Shown here: positions 33,945-41,125 of the stretch, one piece after another | How positions within the stretch are numbered: position 1 is the stretch's first letter | How the letters are laid out: each line of letters opens with the position of its first letter | Assembly (NCBI RefSeq): GCF_006352025.1 | Contig: NZ_CP040936.1 | Span: 3,598,001-3,662,000 of the forward strand | Length of the DNA: 64,000 bases | Reading direction: 5' to 3' | Source of the DNA: Hymenobacter sp. DG01 | GTDB taxonomy: Bacteria; Bacteroidota; Bacteroidia; Cytophagales; Hymenobacteraceae | Notes under the pieces: model-generated | Database searches by the model: none | What the model saw: only the letters and a program-made list of their open reading frames with translations | What the model was told of the DNA's origin: nothing | Translations under genes and position numbers: made by a program

Positions 33945-35462
33945 ATGAAACACTTTCTACCCATTGGAGGGCTTTTACTACTGTTTGCCTTACCTGGTGC
34001 CAGCCAGGGCCTGACTAACCAGGGCGCCGTTATTGCCATTCAGGCTGGGGCGCAGGTGGCAGTAGTCGGCGACGTAAGCATCAGTGGCAGTGGCACCATC
34101 AACAACGCGGGCACGCTAAGCCTAACCGGTAACTGGGAAAACAATGCCGCCAGGCCGGCGCTTTCCGCCGCTACTGGTACGGTACAGCTTGTGGGCACGG
34201 CGGACCAGCAGATAGGAGGCAGTAGCCCTACCCTGTTTCACGACCTGAACGTGAGCGGCGCAGCCGGTCCGGTAAAGCTAACCTCCGATATGTCGGTGGG
34301 TAGCAGCGGGGGCGTGCTTACCCTCGGCGCCACGCAGTTGCAGCTGAACTCGCGCACGCTCACGCTCGATAACGGCGCCGCATCGGCCCTGAGCCGCACA
34401 ACTGGCGCCTTGGTGGCTGAAACCAACGGCACCACTGGCTACGGCCGGCTGGTTTGGGTTATCGGCTCGAATACCGGCACGTACTACGCGCCCATGAGCA
34501 GCGGCACCACGAGCCTGCCGATGAGTGCAACCATTACGGCCGCCGGTAGCGGCAGTGGCAGCCTCACATTCACTACCTATCCCGCGGCCGGCAATCTGCC
34601 CCTGCCAATGGGGGTTACTTCGCTGCAGGGCAATGCCGCCTACGCCCTCGACCGGTACTGGATAGTGCAGCCCGCCAACTACACCGTGGCCCCCACCGCC
34701 ACCCTCACCTTCGGGTACCAGGAGGCGGAGTGGAGTGCGCTGCCCAACACTATTATGGAAAGCCGCCTGCGCCTGCAGCGCTGGAGCGGTGCAGGCTGGG
34801 AGGGCTCCCAGGGGAGCGTAAATACCCTGGATAATACCCTGACCACGGAAGCGCGAAACACCTACGGAATCTTCGCGGCGGCCGATATTATCCGCCCCTT
34901 GCCGGTGCAGCTTAACCTGTTTGCCGCCGTGGCCCAGGGCCGCAATGCCGTGCTTACCTGGGCCACGGCCCAGGAACTGAACAACAAAGGATTTGAGGTA
35001 GAAGTAAGCACCGATGGCCGCAGCTTTCAGCGCGTAGGCTTTGTGGCGGGCCACGGTACCACGGCCACCGCCCAGCAGTACCGCTACACCGATGCAGGAG
35101 CTGCTGCCCGTGGCCACCAGCAGTATTACCGCCTGCGCCAGCTTGACCTCGATGGCACGGCCAGCTATTCGCCCGTGAAGCCCGTTGTTTTTGATGCCGC
35201 GCCGGCTGTTGCTACCCTCTCGGCCCACCCAAACCCCGCGCACGACGCCTACACTATCGTCCTGACGGCTGCTCATGCCCAGACCGCACAACTGGCTATA
35301 TATGATGCAGTTGGCCGGCAGGTAGGTCAGCTTTTCGTGCCACTGCAGGTAGGAGAAAACCGCCTGCCCGCCGCCTTCACGGCTACCCAGCCCACGGGGG
35401 TATATATGCTGGCTGCTACGGTAGATGGGCAGGTGCTCCGGACCCGGTTGGTACGCGAATAG
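33945..35462 (+). CDS. T9SS type A sorting domain surface protein
   Basis: 505 residues. The signal peptide is MKHFLPIGGLLLLFALPGAS. The N-terminal half is Gly/Ser/Thr rich and beta-like (AVIAIQAGAQVAVVGDVSIS, then LSLTGNWENNA), a pattern of secreted Bacteroidota surface proteins. Residues 318-410 (VQLNLFAAVAQGRNAVLTWA, then ELNNKGFEVEVSTDGRSF) are a fibronectin-like linker usual before the T9SS tail. The C-terminal sorting domain has HPNPAHDAY, LAIYDAVGRQV and GVYMLAATVDG. It is the last gene of the collar operon and is probably surface attached. Confidence 0.88.
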   Translation: MKHFLPIGGLLLLFALPGASQGLTNQGAVIAIQAGAQVAVVGDVSISGSGTINNAGTLSLTGNWENNAARPALSAATGTVQLVGTADQQIGGSSPTLFHDLNVSGAAGPVKLTSDMSVGSSGGVLTLGATQLQLNSRTLTLDNGAASALSRTTGALVAETNGTTGYGRLVWVIGSNTGTYYAPMSSGTTSLPMSATITAAGSGSGSLTFTTYPAAGNLPLPMGVTSLQGNAAYALDRYWIVQPANYTVAPTATLTFGYQEAEWSALPNTIMESRLRLQRWSGAGWEGSQGSVNTLDNTLTTEARNTYGIFAAADIIRPLPVQLNLFAAVAQGRNAVLTWATAQELNNKGFEVEVSTDGRSFQRVGFVAGHGTTATAQQYRYTDAGAAARGHQQYYRLRQLDLDGTASYSPVKPVVFDAAPAVATLSAHPNPAHDAYTIVLTAAHAQTAQLAIYDAVGRQVGQLFVPLQVGENRLPAAFTATQPTGVYMLAATVDGQVLRTRLVRE

Positions 35463-35489
35463 CCCCGGTAAGAGCAAAGAGTAAACTTT

Positions 35490-35515
35490 TTTGTCGTTTT
35501 CGGGCTTTACCTTTG
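35490..35515 (+). promoter_or_regulatory. Promoter of thioredoxin/DUF6952 operon
   Basis: TACCTTTG at 35508-35515 is a perfect -7 element. TTTG at 35490-35493 lies only 14 bases upstream of it, shorter than usual. The Fur-like palindrome starts at the next base after the -7 element. Confidence 0.55.
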
Positions 35516-35546
35516 TCGGCAGATAAGAATAATTCTTATCTGCCGA
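35516..35546. promoter_or_regulatory. 31-bp perfect palindrome, Fur/PerR-like operator candidate
   Basis: Arms of 15 bases (TCGGCAGATAAGAAT) are perfect complements around one central A at 35531. The core GATAAGAATAATTCTTATC matches the classic 19-bp Fur box at 15 of 19 positions. It overlaps the expected transcription start, so a bound repressor would block the promoter. As RNA it would also form a hairpin just before the start codon. Confidence 0.6.
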
Positions 35547-35576
35547 TTGCGTTTTATCAACCAACTTCAACAGATA

Positions 35577-35888
35577 ATGCCCGTAACGAAAGCCACCGAC
35601 GCTGATTTCCAACAACTACTGCAGGACAACGAGAAAGTAGTAGTGAAATACTACGCCGACTGGTGCGGTAACTGCCGCCTGTTTTCGCCCAAGTTCAAGC
35701 GCCTCGCTGAGGCCCACGAGGGCATTGCCTTTCTGGATGTAAACGCCGAGACCAGCCCCGAAGCCCGCAAGCTGGCCAGCGTAACCAACCTGCCCTTCTT
35801 TGCCGTGTTCCGCAATGGCGAGCTGGTAGAAACCGTGGCCGCCAGCAAGGAAGAGGCCGTGGCCAGCCTGATTTCCCGCCTCAACTAA
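35577..35888 (+). CDS. Thioredoxin family protein
   Basis: 103 residues from the ATG at 35577; an upstream TTG would start inside the operator palindrome. The thioredoxin active site is ADWCGNC (about 27-33) with the variant CGNC for the usual CGPC. The cis-proline loop is TNLPFFAVFRNGE (about 69-81). It is a cytoplasmic disulfide or peroxide-defence protein by family. The gene following is DUF6952-like; in relatives this pair often accompanies a peroxiredoxin, but none is seen here. The Fur-like palindrome upstream suggests control by iron or peroxide. Confidence 0.88.
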   Translation: MPVTKATDADFQQLLQDNEKVVVKYYADWCGNCRLFSPKFKRLAEAHEGIAFLDVNAETSPEARKLASVTNLPFFAVFRNGELVETVAASKEEAVASLISRLN

Positions 35889-35900
35889 GTCGCTCCGCCC

Positions 35901-36143
35901 ATGAAAATGCCCGTTATCAAGCGCCTGGTGGAAACCCAGACGCTGGAAAGCCTGGTAGCTGCCGAAGAGGCCCTGCTGGAAGAGCAGACGCCGGCTTTCG
36001 AGGTGGAAGGTGAGGATGAGGGCGAGCAGCTAACCCATGTGTTTGCCGCCATTTTCATCCTCAACCACATGAAAGACCACGGCTCCGATTTCAAGACGGC
36101 TCTGCGCGAATACACCGCCAAGGTGCGCGTGTCCATCAGCTAA
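35901..36143 (+). CDS. DUF6952-like small protein
   Basis: 80 residues, acidic, with no signal peptide. The ordered parts are MKMPVIKRLVETQTLESLVA (1-20), a Glu-rich middle and FAAIFILNHMKDHGSDFKTA. I place it in DUF6952 from memory of genes paired with thioredoxin in Bacteroidota. It begins 12 bases after the thioredoxin stop, so the two are one operon. Function unknown, possibly tied to redox stress. Confidence 0.75.
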   Translation: MKMPVIKRLVETQTLESLVAAEEALLEEQTPAFEVEGEDEGEQLTHVFAAIFILNHMKDHGSDFKTALREYTAKVRVSIS

Positions 36144-36192
36144 AGTCTCCGGCTGGCCCGGCCCCGGCGGGGCCTCCCAGAGTAGAAACAGC

Positions 36193-36225
36193 AAGCCCCT
36201 ACCTTCCGCCGGAAGGTAGGGGCTT
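36193..36225. terminator. Bidirectional terminator
   Basis: AAGCCCCTACCTTCC and GGAAGGTAGGGGCTT form a 15-bp perfect stem with a 3-base loop, between convergent genes (DUF6952 on plus, carotenoid gene on minus). Confidence 0.85.
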
Positions 36226-36256
36226 GTCGCGTAGCAGAGGGTAGGCGGGCAGGTGC

Positions 36257-36940
36257 TTAGAGCATCATCCCGAGGCCGAAAAAGAACAGCAGCTGCAGCA
36301 GGTACACGAATGGTACCAGGGGGTTACGCTTGATAAACTCTACCCGATTGAAGTACACCTGTAAGATCAGGCTGACCAGAAACCAGCCCTTGAAGTTAAG
36401 CAGTGGAATGACATCATACTGCCAGCTCCAGAAGTCGTAGCGCACGGCCACCGGCTCCAGGCACACATCCAGGCCCACGAGCAGCCCGGCTCCCACCACG
36501 GCCCGCAGAAAGCCGGGCAGGGGCAGGTAGCGCGCCAGGATGCCGGCCGAGTAGCTAAGCATAAGCCAGTTGACGCCAATCATGAGGGGCGTGTCCAGCC
36601 ACTTGGTACCCAGGGCCCCACCGTAAGTATAGCGCCCGAACAGCAGGCCCGTGCGCACGCCCACCACCTCCACGAAAAAGCCCACCATCATGGTTACAAT
36701 GCAGAAGCTCCAGAAAGCCGGGGTGCGGCGGGGCTGAAAAGCCAGCAGCAATACCAGGGTCAGGAGCAGATTCAGGGGTACGAACTGCAGGTAGAAGCTG
36801 GGGTCGTCGGAAAAGCCCAGGCCCAGAAAGCCGGTTACGTGAAACAGCAGCAACACGCCCTGGGCCCAGCGCAAACGGCGCCGGTACGCCTCGGTGCTGA
36901 CAAGGGGAGCCGTAGGAAGTTGTTGCGTGGTATCGGTCAT
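36257..36940 (-). CDS. Carotenoid biosynthesis protein (CruF/DUF422-type)
   Basis: 227 residues from the ATG at 36940. Six or seven membrane segments are visible, with VGFFVEVVGVRTGLLFGRYTYG and GLDVCLEPVAVRYDFWSW (about 65-90 and 150-170), the signatures of the DUF422/CruF family of carotenoid 1,2-hydratases. The enzyme would add water to the end group of an acyclic or monocyclic carotenoid in the inner membrane. It is 59 bases downstream of a phytoene-desaturase-type gene and probably cotranscribed. The precise reaction is inferred from the family. Confidence 0.83.
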   Translation of the reverse strand: MTDTTQQLPTAPLVSTEAYRRRLRWAQGVLLLFHVTGFLGLGFSDDPSFYLQFVPLNLLLTLVLLLAFQPRRTPAFWSFCIVTMMVGFFVEVVGVRTGLLFGRYTYGGALGTKWLDTPLMIGVNWLMLSYSAGILARYLPLPGFLRAVVGAGLLVGLDVCLEPVAVRYDFWSWQYDVIPLLNFKGWFLVSLILQVYFNRVEFIKRNPLVPFVYLLQLLFFFGLGMML

Positions 36941-36999
36941 AAGCAGAGGGGTAGGCCGCGGGCCGGTCGGGGACAAAAAAGGGCGCCGACCAGGGGCAG

Positions 37000-38493
37000 C
37001 TAGTTATCAATCAGGTCGGAAACAATACGGGCCGAAAGCAGGCACAGCGGAATACCGCCGCCCGGATGCACCGAGCCGCCGCAAAAGTACAGGCCTTCCA
37101 GCTTCCGGGAGAAGTTGGGGTGGCGCAGGAAAGCGGCCAGCGTGTTGTTGCTGGAGCTGCCATATAAGGCCCCCCCGAACGAGGACGTACGCGCCTCAAT
37201 GCCAGGCGGGTCCCAGACGTGCTCGGCCCGGATGAGGGGCGCTACCTCGGTGCCCAGGGCCTGGCTCACGCGCCGCAGCACGGCCTGCCGGGTGCGCTCC
37301 ACCAGGGCGGGCCAGTCCTGGCCCTGGTCGTGGGGTACGTTCACCATCACAAACCAGTTTTCGTGGCCGGGGGGCGCGTCGGTGGGCGTGTGGCCCGAGG
37401 TGATGTTGACGTACACCGTGGGGTCGTCGGCAATAGTCTGCTCCCGGAAAATGGCGTCGAACTCGCGCCTGTAATCCTTAGAAAAGAAGATGTTGTGCAC
37501 GCCCAGCTCGGGAAAGCGCCGCCCGATGCCCCAGTAAAAAATAAGCGCCGAAGACGAGCGGGGCTGCTGAAGGGTGCGCTCCGGGGCGGGCTGCCCGGGT
37601 AGCAGGCGGCGGTAGGTGGGCACCACATCCATGTTGCTTACTACCTGGCTGAAATCGTACACTTCCCGGGGCGTCCGCAGGCCGGTTACCCGCCCGTCGG
37701 CCGTCAGGATTTCCAGTACCGGCTCCTGGTAGCGAAACGTTACGCCCAGCTCCTCGGCCAGCCGCACCAGGCTTTGCGCTATGGCATAGATGCCGCCCTC
37801 GGGGTAGTATGCGCCCAGCCCATGCTCCAGGTGCGGAATCAGGGAGAGGGTGGCAGGGGCCTGGTAGGGGTCGGAGCCGTTGTAGGTGGCAAACCGGTCG
37901 AAGAGCTGCACTAGGCGCGCATCCCCGAACGCGGTGGCGTGGCGCTGGTGCATGGTGCTGGTGAGGCCTAGCTGAGGCAGGGCTGCCAGGGCCTTCAGCA
38001 CGTCGGGGCTGAGGTAGGTACCGGCCTTGTGCAAGGATTTTTGCAGGAAAGTAGCGGCCGTACCCTCGTAGGCGCGGCGGCTGCTGTTTAAAAACCGCAG
38101 CACCTCCCGGGCCGGTACGCCCAGCTTTTCTTCTATCTCCTGGGCAAACCGGGGTTCATCGGCCCAGGCCGTCAGGCGGGTGCCGTCGGCAAAGAAATAC
38201 TGAGTAATCGGGTCGAGGCGCTGGTAGCGGAAGTAGTCCTGGGGGCGGCGGCCGGCCAGCGCGAACAGCTCATCTACCAGGTGAGGCAGAGTAAACAGCG
38301 AGGGGCCACCATCGAAGCGGTAGCCGCCAGGCAGCTCCAGCTGGTGCATCTTGCCCCCAAACGACTCCTGCGCCTCAAATACCGTTACGCGGTGCCCGCG
38401 TACGGCCAGGCGCACGGCAGTAGCAATGCCCCCAATGCCGGCCCCAATAACGGCTACGGGTTGGGCAGGAGCAACAAGGTGGGAAGGCGGCAC
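37000..38493 (-). CDS. Phytoene desaturase family protein (CrtI/CrtD-type)
   Basis: About 497 residues from a GTG at 38493; the open frame upstream begins at a TTG inside a palindrome and is unlikely. The FAD-binding motif VAVIGAGIGGIATAVRLA follows about 13 residues after the start, then GHRVTVFEAQESFGGKM. The C-terminal CrtI signature is YFCGGSVHPGGGIPLCLLSA. The enzyme introduces double bonds into carotenoid backbones. Whether it is the phytoene desaturase or the 3,4-desaturase that works next to a CruF hydratase cannot be decided here; the pairing with CruF favours the latter type. Confidence 0.87.
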   Translation of the reverse strand: MPPSHLVAPAQPVAVIGAGIGGIATAVRLAVRGHRVTVFEAQESFGGKMHQLELPGGYRFDGGPSLFTLPHLVDELFALAGRRPQDYFRYQRLDPITQYFFADGTRLTAWADEPRFAQEIEEKLGVPAREVLRFLNSSRRAYEGTAATFLQKSLHKAGTYLSPDVLKALAALPQLGLTSTMHQRHATAFGDARLVQLFDRFATYNGSDPYQAPATLSLIPHLEHGLGAYYPEGGIYAIAQSLVRLAEELGVTFRYQEPVLEILTADGRVTGLRTPREVYDFSQVVSNMDVVPTYRRLLPGQPAPERTLQQPRSSSALIFYWGIGRRFPELGVHNIFFSKDYRREFDAIFREQTIADDPTVYVNITSGHTPTDAPPGHENWFVMVNVPHDQGQDWPALVERTRQAVLRRVSQALGTEVAPLIRAEHVWDPPGIEARTSSFGGALYGSSSNNTLAAFLRHPNFSRKLEGLYFCGGSVHPGGGIPLCLLSARIVSDLIDN

Positions 38494-38544
38494 AGCTAGG
38501 AAAGCGGAAAGAAAGCGCCGAAGCGCGAAAAACAATGAAAACAG

Positions 38545-38598
38545 ACCTTGTGTAGAAAGGCGCGCCCGCCCGAGCCGGCCCGCGTTTCTACACAAGGT
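38545..38598. repeat. Inverted repeat upstream of the desaturase gene
   Basis: ACCTTGTGTAGAAA (38545-38558) and TTTCTACACAAGGT (38585-38598) are perfect 14-base arms around 26 GC-rich bases. It lies 52 bases upstream of the desaturase start on the minus strand. It may be an operator, a 5' leader hairpin or a small mobile repeat. Confidence 0.55.
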
Positions 38599-38739
38599 AC
38601 AGCACGGAAATGTTTATCGGGCCCCAAACTGCTAACAACCCGGCTACCTCCAGGAATATTTCCCGGACTAGCCGGTTTTTTGGTTGTTGCCTAACCGAAG
38701 CTACCCTGCCGGGGCTTACCGCCGCAAACCCCAAGCGTG

Positions 38740-38858
38740 GTTTTTTACGTGTGCGGTAGGTGTATAGCAAGGCGTGTGTACTAGCGTAAAAACAGATTTT
38801 ATAGGCTGAAAACGCATTTTTTACACTTGTTTTTATCCGCCGCCGGCTGATATATTTG
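38740..38858 (+). promoter_or_regulatory. Regulatory module 1 and promoter, GH5/regulator operon
   Basis: GTGTGCGGTAGGTGTATA at 38749-38766 is followed by a further GTGTG at 38774. TTG at 38827-38829 and TATATTTG at 38851-38858 (spacer 21) form the promoter. The 18-mer starts 102 bases before TATATTTG. The same module is found before susC at 43500-43608. The bases GTTTTTTACGTGT just upstream (38740) recur at 43425. Confidence 0.7.
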
Positions 38859-39152
38859 ATGACAGCCCCGCCGGAAAACGCCTCCCGGGCTCCGGAGCCT
38901 TGGCGCCTTTGCCCCACGCAACCGAGCCCCTACCCCCCGAAAGGCAGCCAACCCACCGAGGCCCAGAGCCCCACCGGCCCGCCTACCCCCCGCGCGGCTG
39001 CCAAAAGCGGATGGCGCGCATAAAACCCGGAGTTGCCGCGGCGCCTCTCCCCATGACCCGGAAACCAGCCCCTACTGGTACAGCTCCGGTTGGCCTTGGG
39101 TTCCCCGCGAGGGGTAGCATCCAGATAAAAAAGAGTGAGAAAATCGGAAAAG

Positions 39153-39178
39153 GGGCGGGGTATCTCCGCCCTGTTTTT
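39153..39178 (+). terminator. Terminator-like hairpin in the GH5 leader
   Basis: GGGCGG (39153-39158) and CCGCCC (39166-39171) with a 7-base loop are followed by TGTTTTT. It lies between the promoter at 38851 and the GH5 start at 39213, so it could attenuate transcription of the leader. Confidence 0.45.
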
Positions 39179-39212
39179 CTCATTCCACCACCTCTCTTTA
39201 ACCTTTCCGCAC

Positions 39213-41090
39213 ATGAGTTGCCAACTTACGCGGCTACGCTGGAGCCCAGCAGCGGCCCGGCGCGGCCTGGGGCTGCTATTGATGGCTTGCCTGAGCGCCG
39301 GTCCCCATCTGGGCTTCGGGCAGGAGCTTACCGCACTTCGGGCATCGGGGCCCAGAATAGTGAACACCCAGGGACAGGAAGTGGTGCTGCGGGGCTACAA
39401 TGTGGGCGGGTGGCTGCTGCAGGAAAGCTACATTCTGCAAACCGATACGCTGAACAGCCAGTGGCGCATCTGGCAGGGGCTGCTGCGCACCATGCCTGAG
39501 GCTCAGGTAGAAGAGTTCTACCGCCAGTATCGTCAGAACTTTATCACTAAAGCAGATATTGATTTTCTGGGTCAACAGGGGTTCAATGCCGTGCGCCTGC
39601 CTTTCCATTACGACCTGTTTCTGACCCCGGAGCAGCGCCGCGCCCGTACTGCCGTCATCCGCGACCCGCACAACGACCAGAAGCTGGCGGCCTACGTGGA
39701 GCAGCTTAGCGGCTGGTACGACCAGGGCCGCCTGTTCGCGGATACGAAAAACCTGGAGGGGTTCCGGCTGATTGACCAGGTAGTAAAGTGGTGCGCTGCC
39801 AACCGCATGTACGTTATTCTGGACCTGCACGCGGCTCCCGGCGGCCAGGGCACCGACCGCAACATCAACGACAACTTCCGGCCCCTAGACCTGTGGAAGC
39901 GCCGCGACGCGAAAGGCCGCCTGATTTACCAGGACCTGACGGTGCGCCTCTGGGAAAAGCTGGCCGCCCGCTACCGGCAGGAGCCCCGCATTGCCATGTA
40001 CGACCTGATCAATGAGCCGCATAACCTCAACGCGTCCAATGGTTTGTCGGCCGATAACCAGGAGCTAGCCGCCCTGTACGCCCGCCTGATTACGGCCGTG
40101 CGCGCCCAGCGCGACGAGCACCTGCTGCTGCTGGAAGGCAACGGCTACGGCAACGAGTACACCAACCTCACCCCCGATAAGCTGGCTACCCCCGACAAGC
40201 GCAACCTGGTGTACAACGCCCACCGCTACTGGTGCCCCAACACGCCAGAAGCCGCCGACCCCAACCCCAATCAAATCAATCTGTTGCATAACCTGGCGGC
40301 TTTCCGGGAGCGGTGGCAGGTGCCGGTGTGGGTAGGCGAAACCGGCGAAAACTCCAATGAGTGGTTTGCCGCCGCCGTGCAGGGTCTCAATAGCCTGGGC
40401 ATCGGCTGGGGCCACTGGAACCTGAAGCGCGTTGATTCAGGGGCGGGCCTGTTGCGCGTCAGGCCCTACGGCAACCTTCTCACGCCCGAGGGGCGGGCCA
40501 ACCTGCTGCGCAACGTGCAGTTTGCCAACTGCCAGATAAACACCGATGTACTGGCGGCTCTTACTCAACCGGCCGGGGCCCGGACGCCGTTTGCTTCCCT
40601 CTCCATTCCCGGCACCATTCCGGCCACCGACTACGACCTGGGCCGCGACGGCGTAGCCTACCACGACGAGTTTTCGGCCCGCACCGATTTTCGGGACCTG
40701 ACTCCGCCCAACCAGGGCGGCGCCTACCGCAACGATGGGGTAGATATTACGGCCTGCCCGGAAGCTCCGAACGGGTTTGCCGTCAGTAAGTTGGCAACCG
40801 GCGAGTGGCTTGCCTACACCGTAACCGTTGCCAAGCCAGGTGCTTATAGGGCCGAGGTGCGGCTGCAGCCCGGGACGGCGCAGGGCCGCCTGGCCCTGCG
40901 CCTGGGCGACCTGGACGTGGGTACGGCCACCGTAGCGCCCGGGCAGGACTGGGTGACGGTGGCCCTGACTACCCCCACCCTGCCCGCCGGGCAGCATACC
41001 CTGCGCGTGCTGGTGGAGCAGCCCCTTGGGCAGCTGGGCTGGCTACGCTTTGCGCCGGCCCCGAATGGCGGTGGCGCGGGCGGCCAGTAG
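39213..41090 (+). CDS. Exported GH5-family glucanase with CBM6-like domain
   Basis: 625 residues from the ATG at 39213, followed by a signal peptide (cleavage near GFGQ). The (beta/alpha)8 domain has VLRGYNVGGWLLQESYI, VILDLHAAPGGQGTDRN and LINEPHN (acid/base Glu), and WVGETGENSNEW (nucleophile Glu) near residue 385. The C-terminal 130 residues (DYDLGRDGVAYHD, FAVSKLATGEWLAYTVTVAK, GAYRAEVRLQ) form a CBM6-type carbohydrate-binding domain. Subfamily is not certain; exo- or endo-acting beta-1,3/1,6-glucanase would fit the GH16 gene in the locus. It is 35 bases before the regulator gene. Confidence 0.88.
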   Translation: MSCQLTRLRWSPAAARRGLGLLLMACLSAGPHLGFGQELTALRASGPRIVNTQGQEVVLRGYNVGGWLLQESYILQTDTLNSQWRIWQGLLRTMPEAQVEEFYRQYRQNFITKADIDFLGQQGFNAVRLPFHYDLFLTPEQRRARTAVIRDPHNDQKLAAYVEQLSGWYDQGRLFADTKNLEGFRLIDQVVKWCAANRMYVILDLHAAPGGQGTDRNINDNFRPLDLWKRRDAKGRLIYQDLTVRLWEKLAARYRQEPRIAMYDLINEPHNLNASNGLSADNQELAALYARLITAVRAQRDEHLLLLEGNGYGNEYTNLTPDKLATPDKRNLVYNAHRYWCPNTPEAADPNPNQINLLHNLAAFRERWQVPVWVGETGENSNEWFAAAVQGLNSLGIGWGHWNLKRVDSGAGLLRVRPYGNLLTPEGRANLLRNVQFANCQINTDVLAALTQPAGARTPFASLSIPGTIPATDYDLGRDGVAYHDEFSARTDFRDLTPPNQGGAYRNDGVDITACPEAPNGFAVSKLATGEWLAYTVTVAKPGAYRAEVRLQPGTAQGRLALRLGDLDVGTATVAPGQDWVTVALTTPTLPAGQHTLRVLVEQPLGQLGWLRFAPAPNGGGAGGQ

Positions 41091-41125
41091 GCAAACCCGC
41101 CCGCGTTTTGTACCTTAAGCGCACC

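Larger units (their letters stand above)
38494..39212. other. Intergenic region with GH5 promoter and leader
   Basis: 719 bases between divergent genes. It holds a palindrome (38545-38598), the regulatory module of the glucan locus (38740-38858) and a long leader with a terminator-like hairpin (39153-39178). CCTACCCC octamers occur at about 38930 and 38982. No small gene was recognised. Confidence 0.6.
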
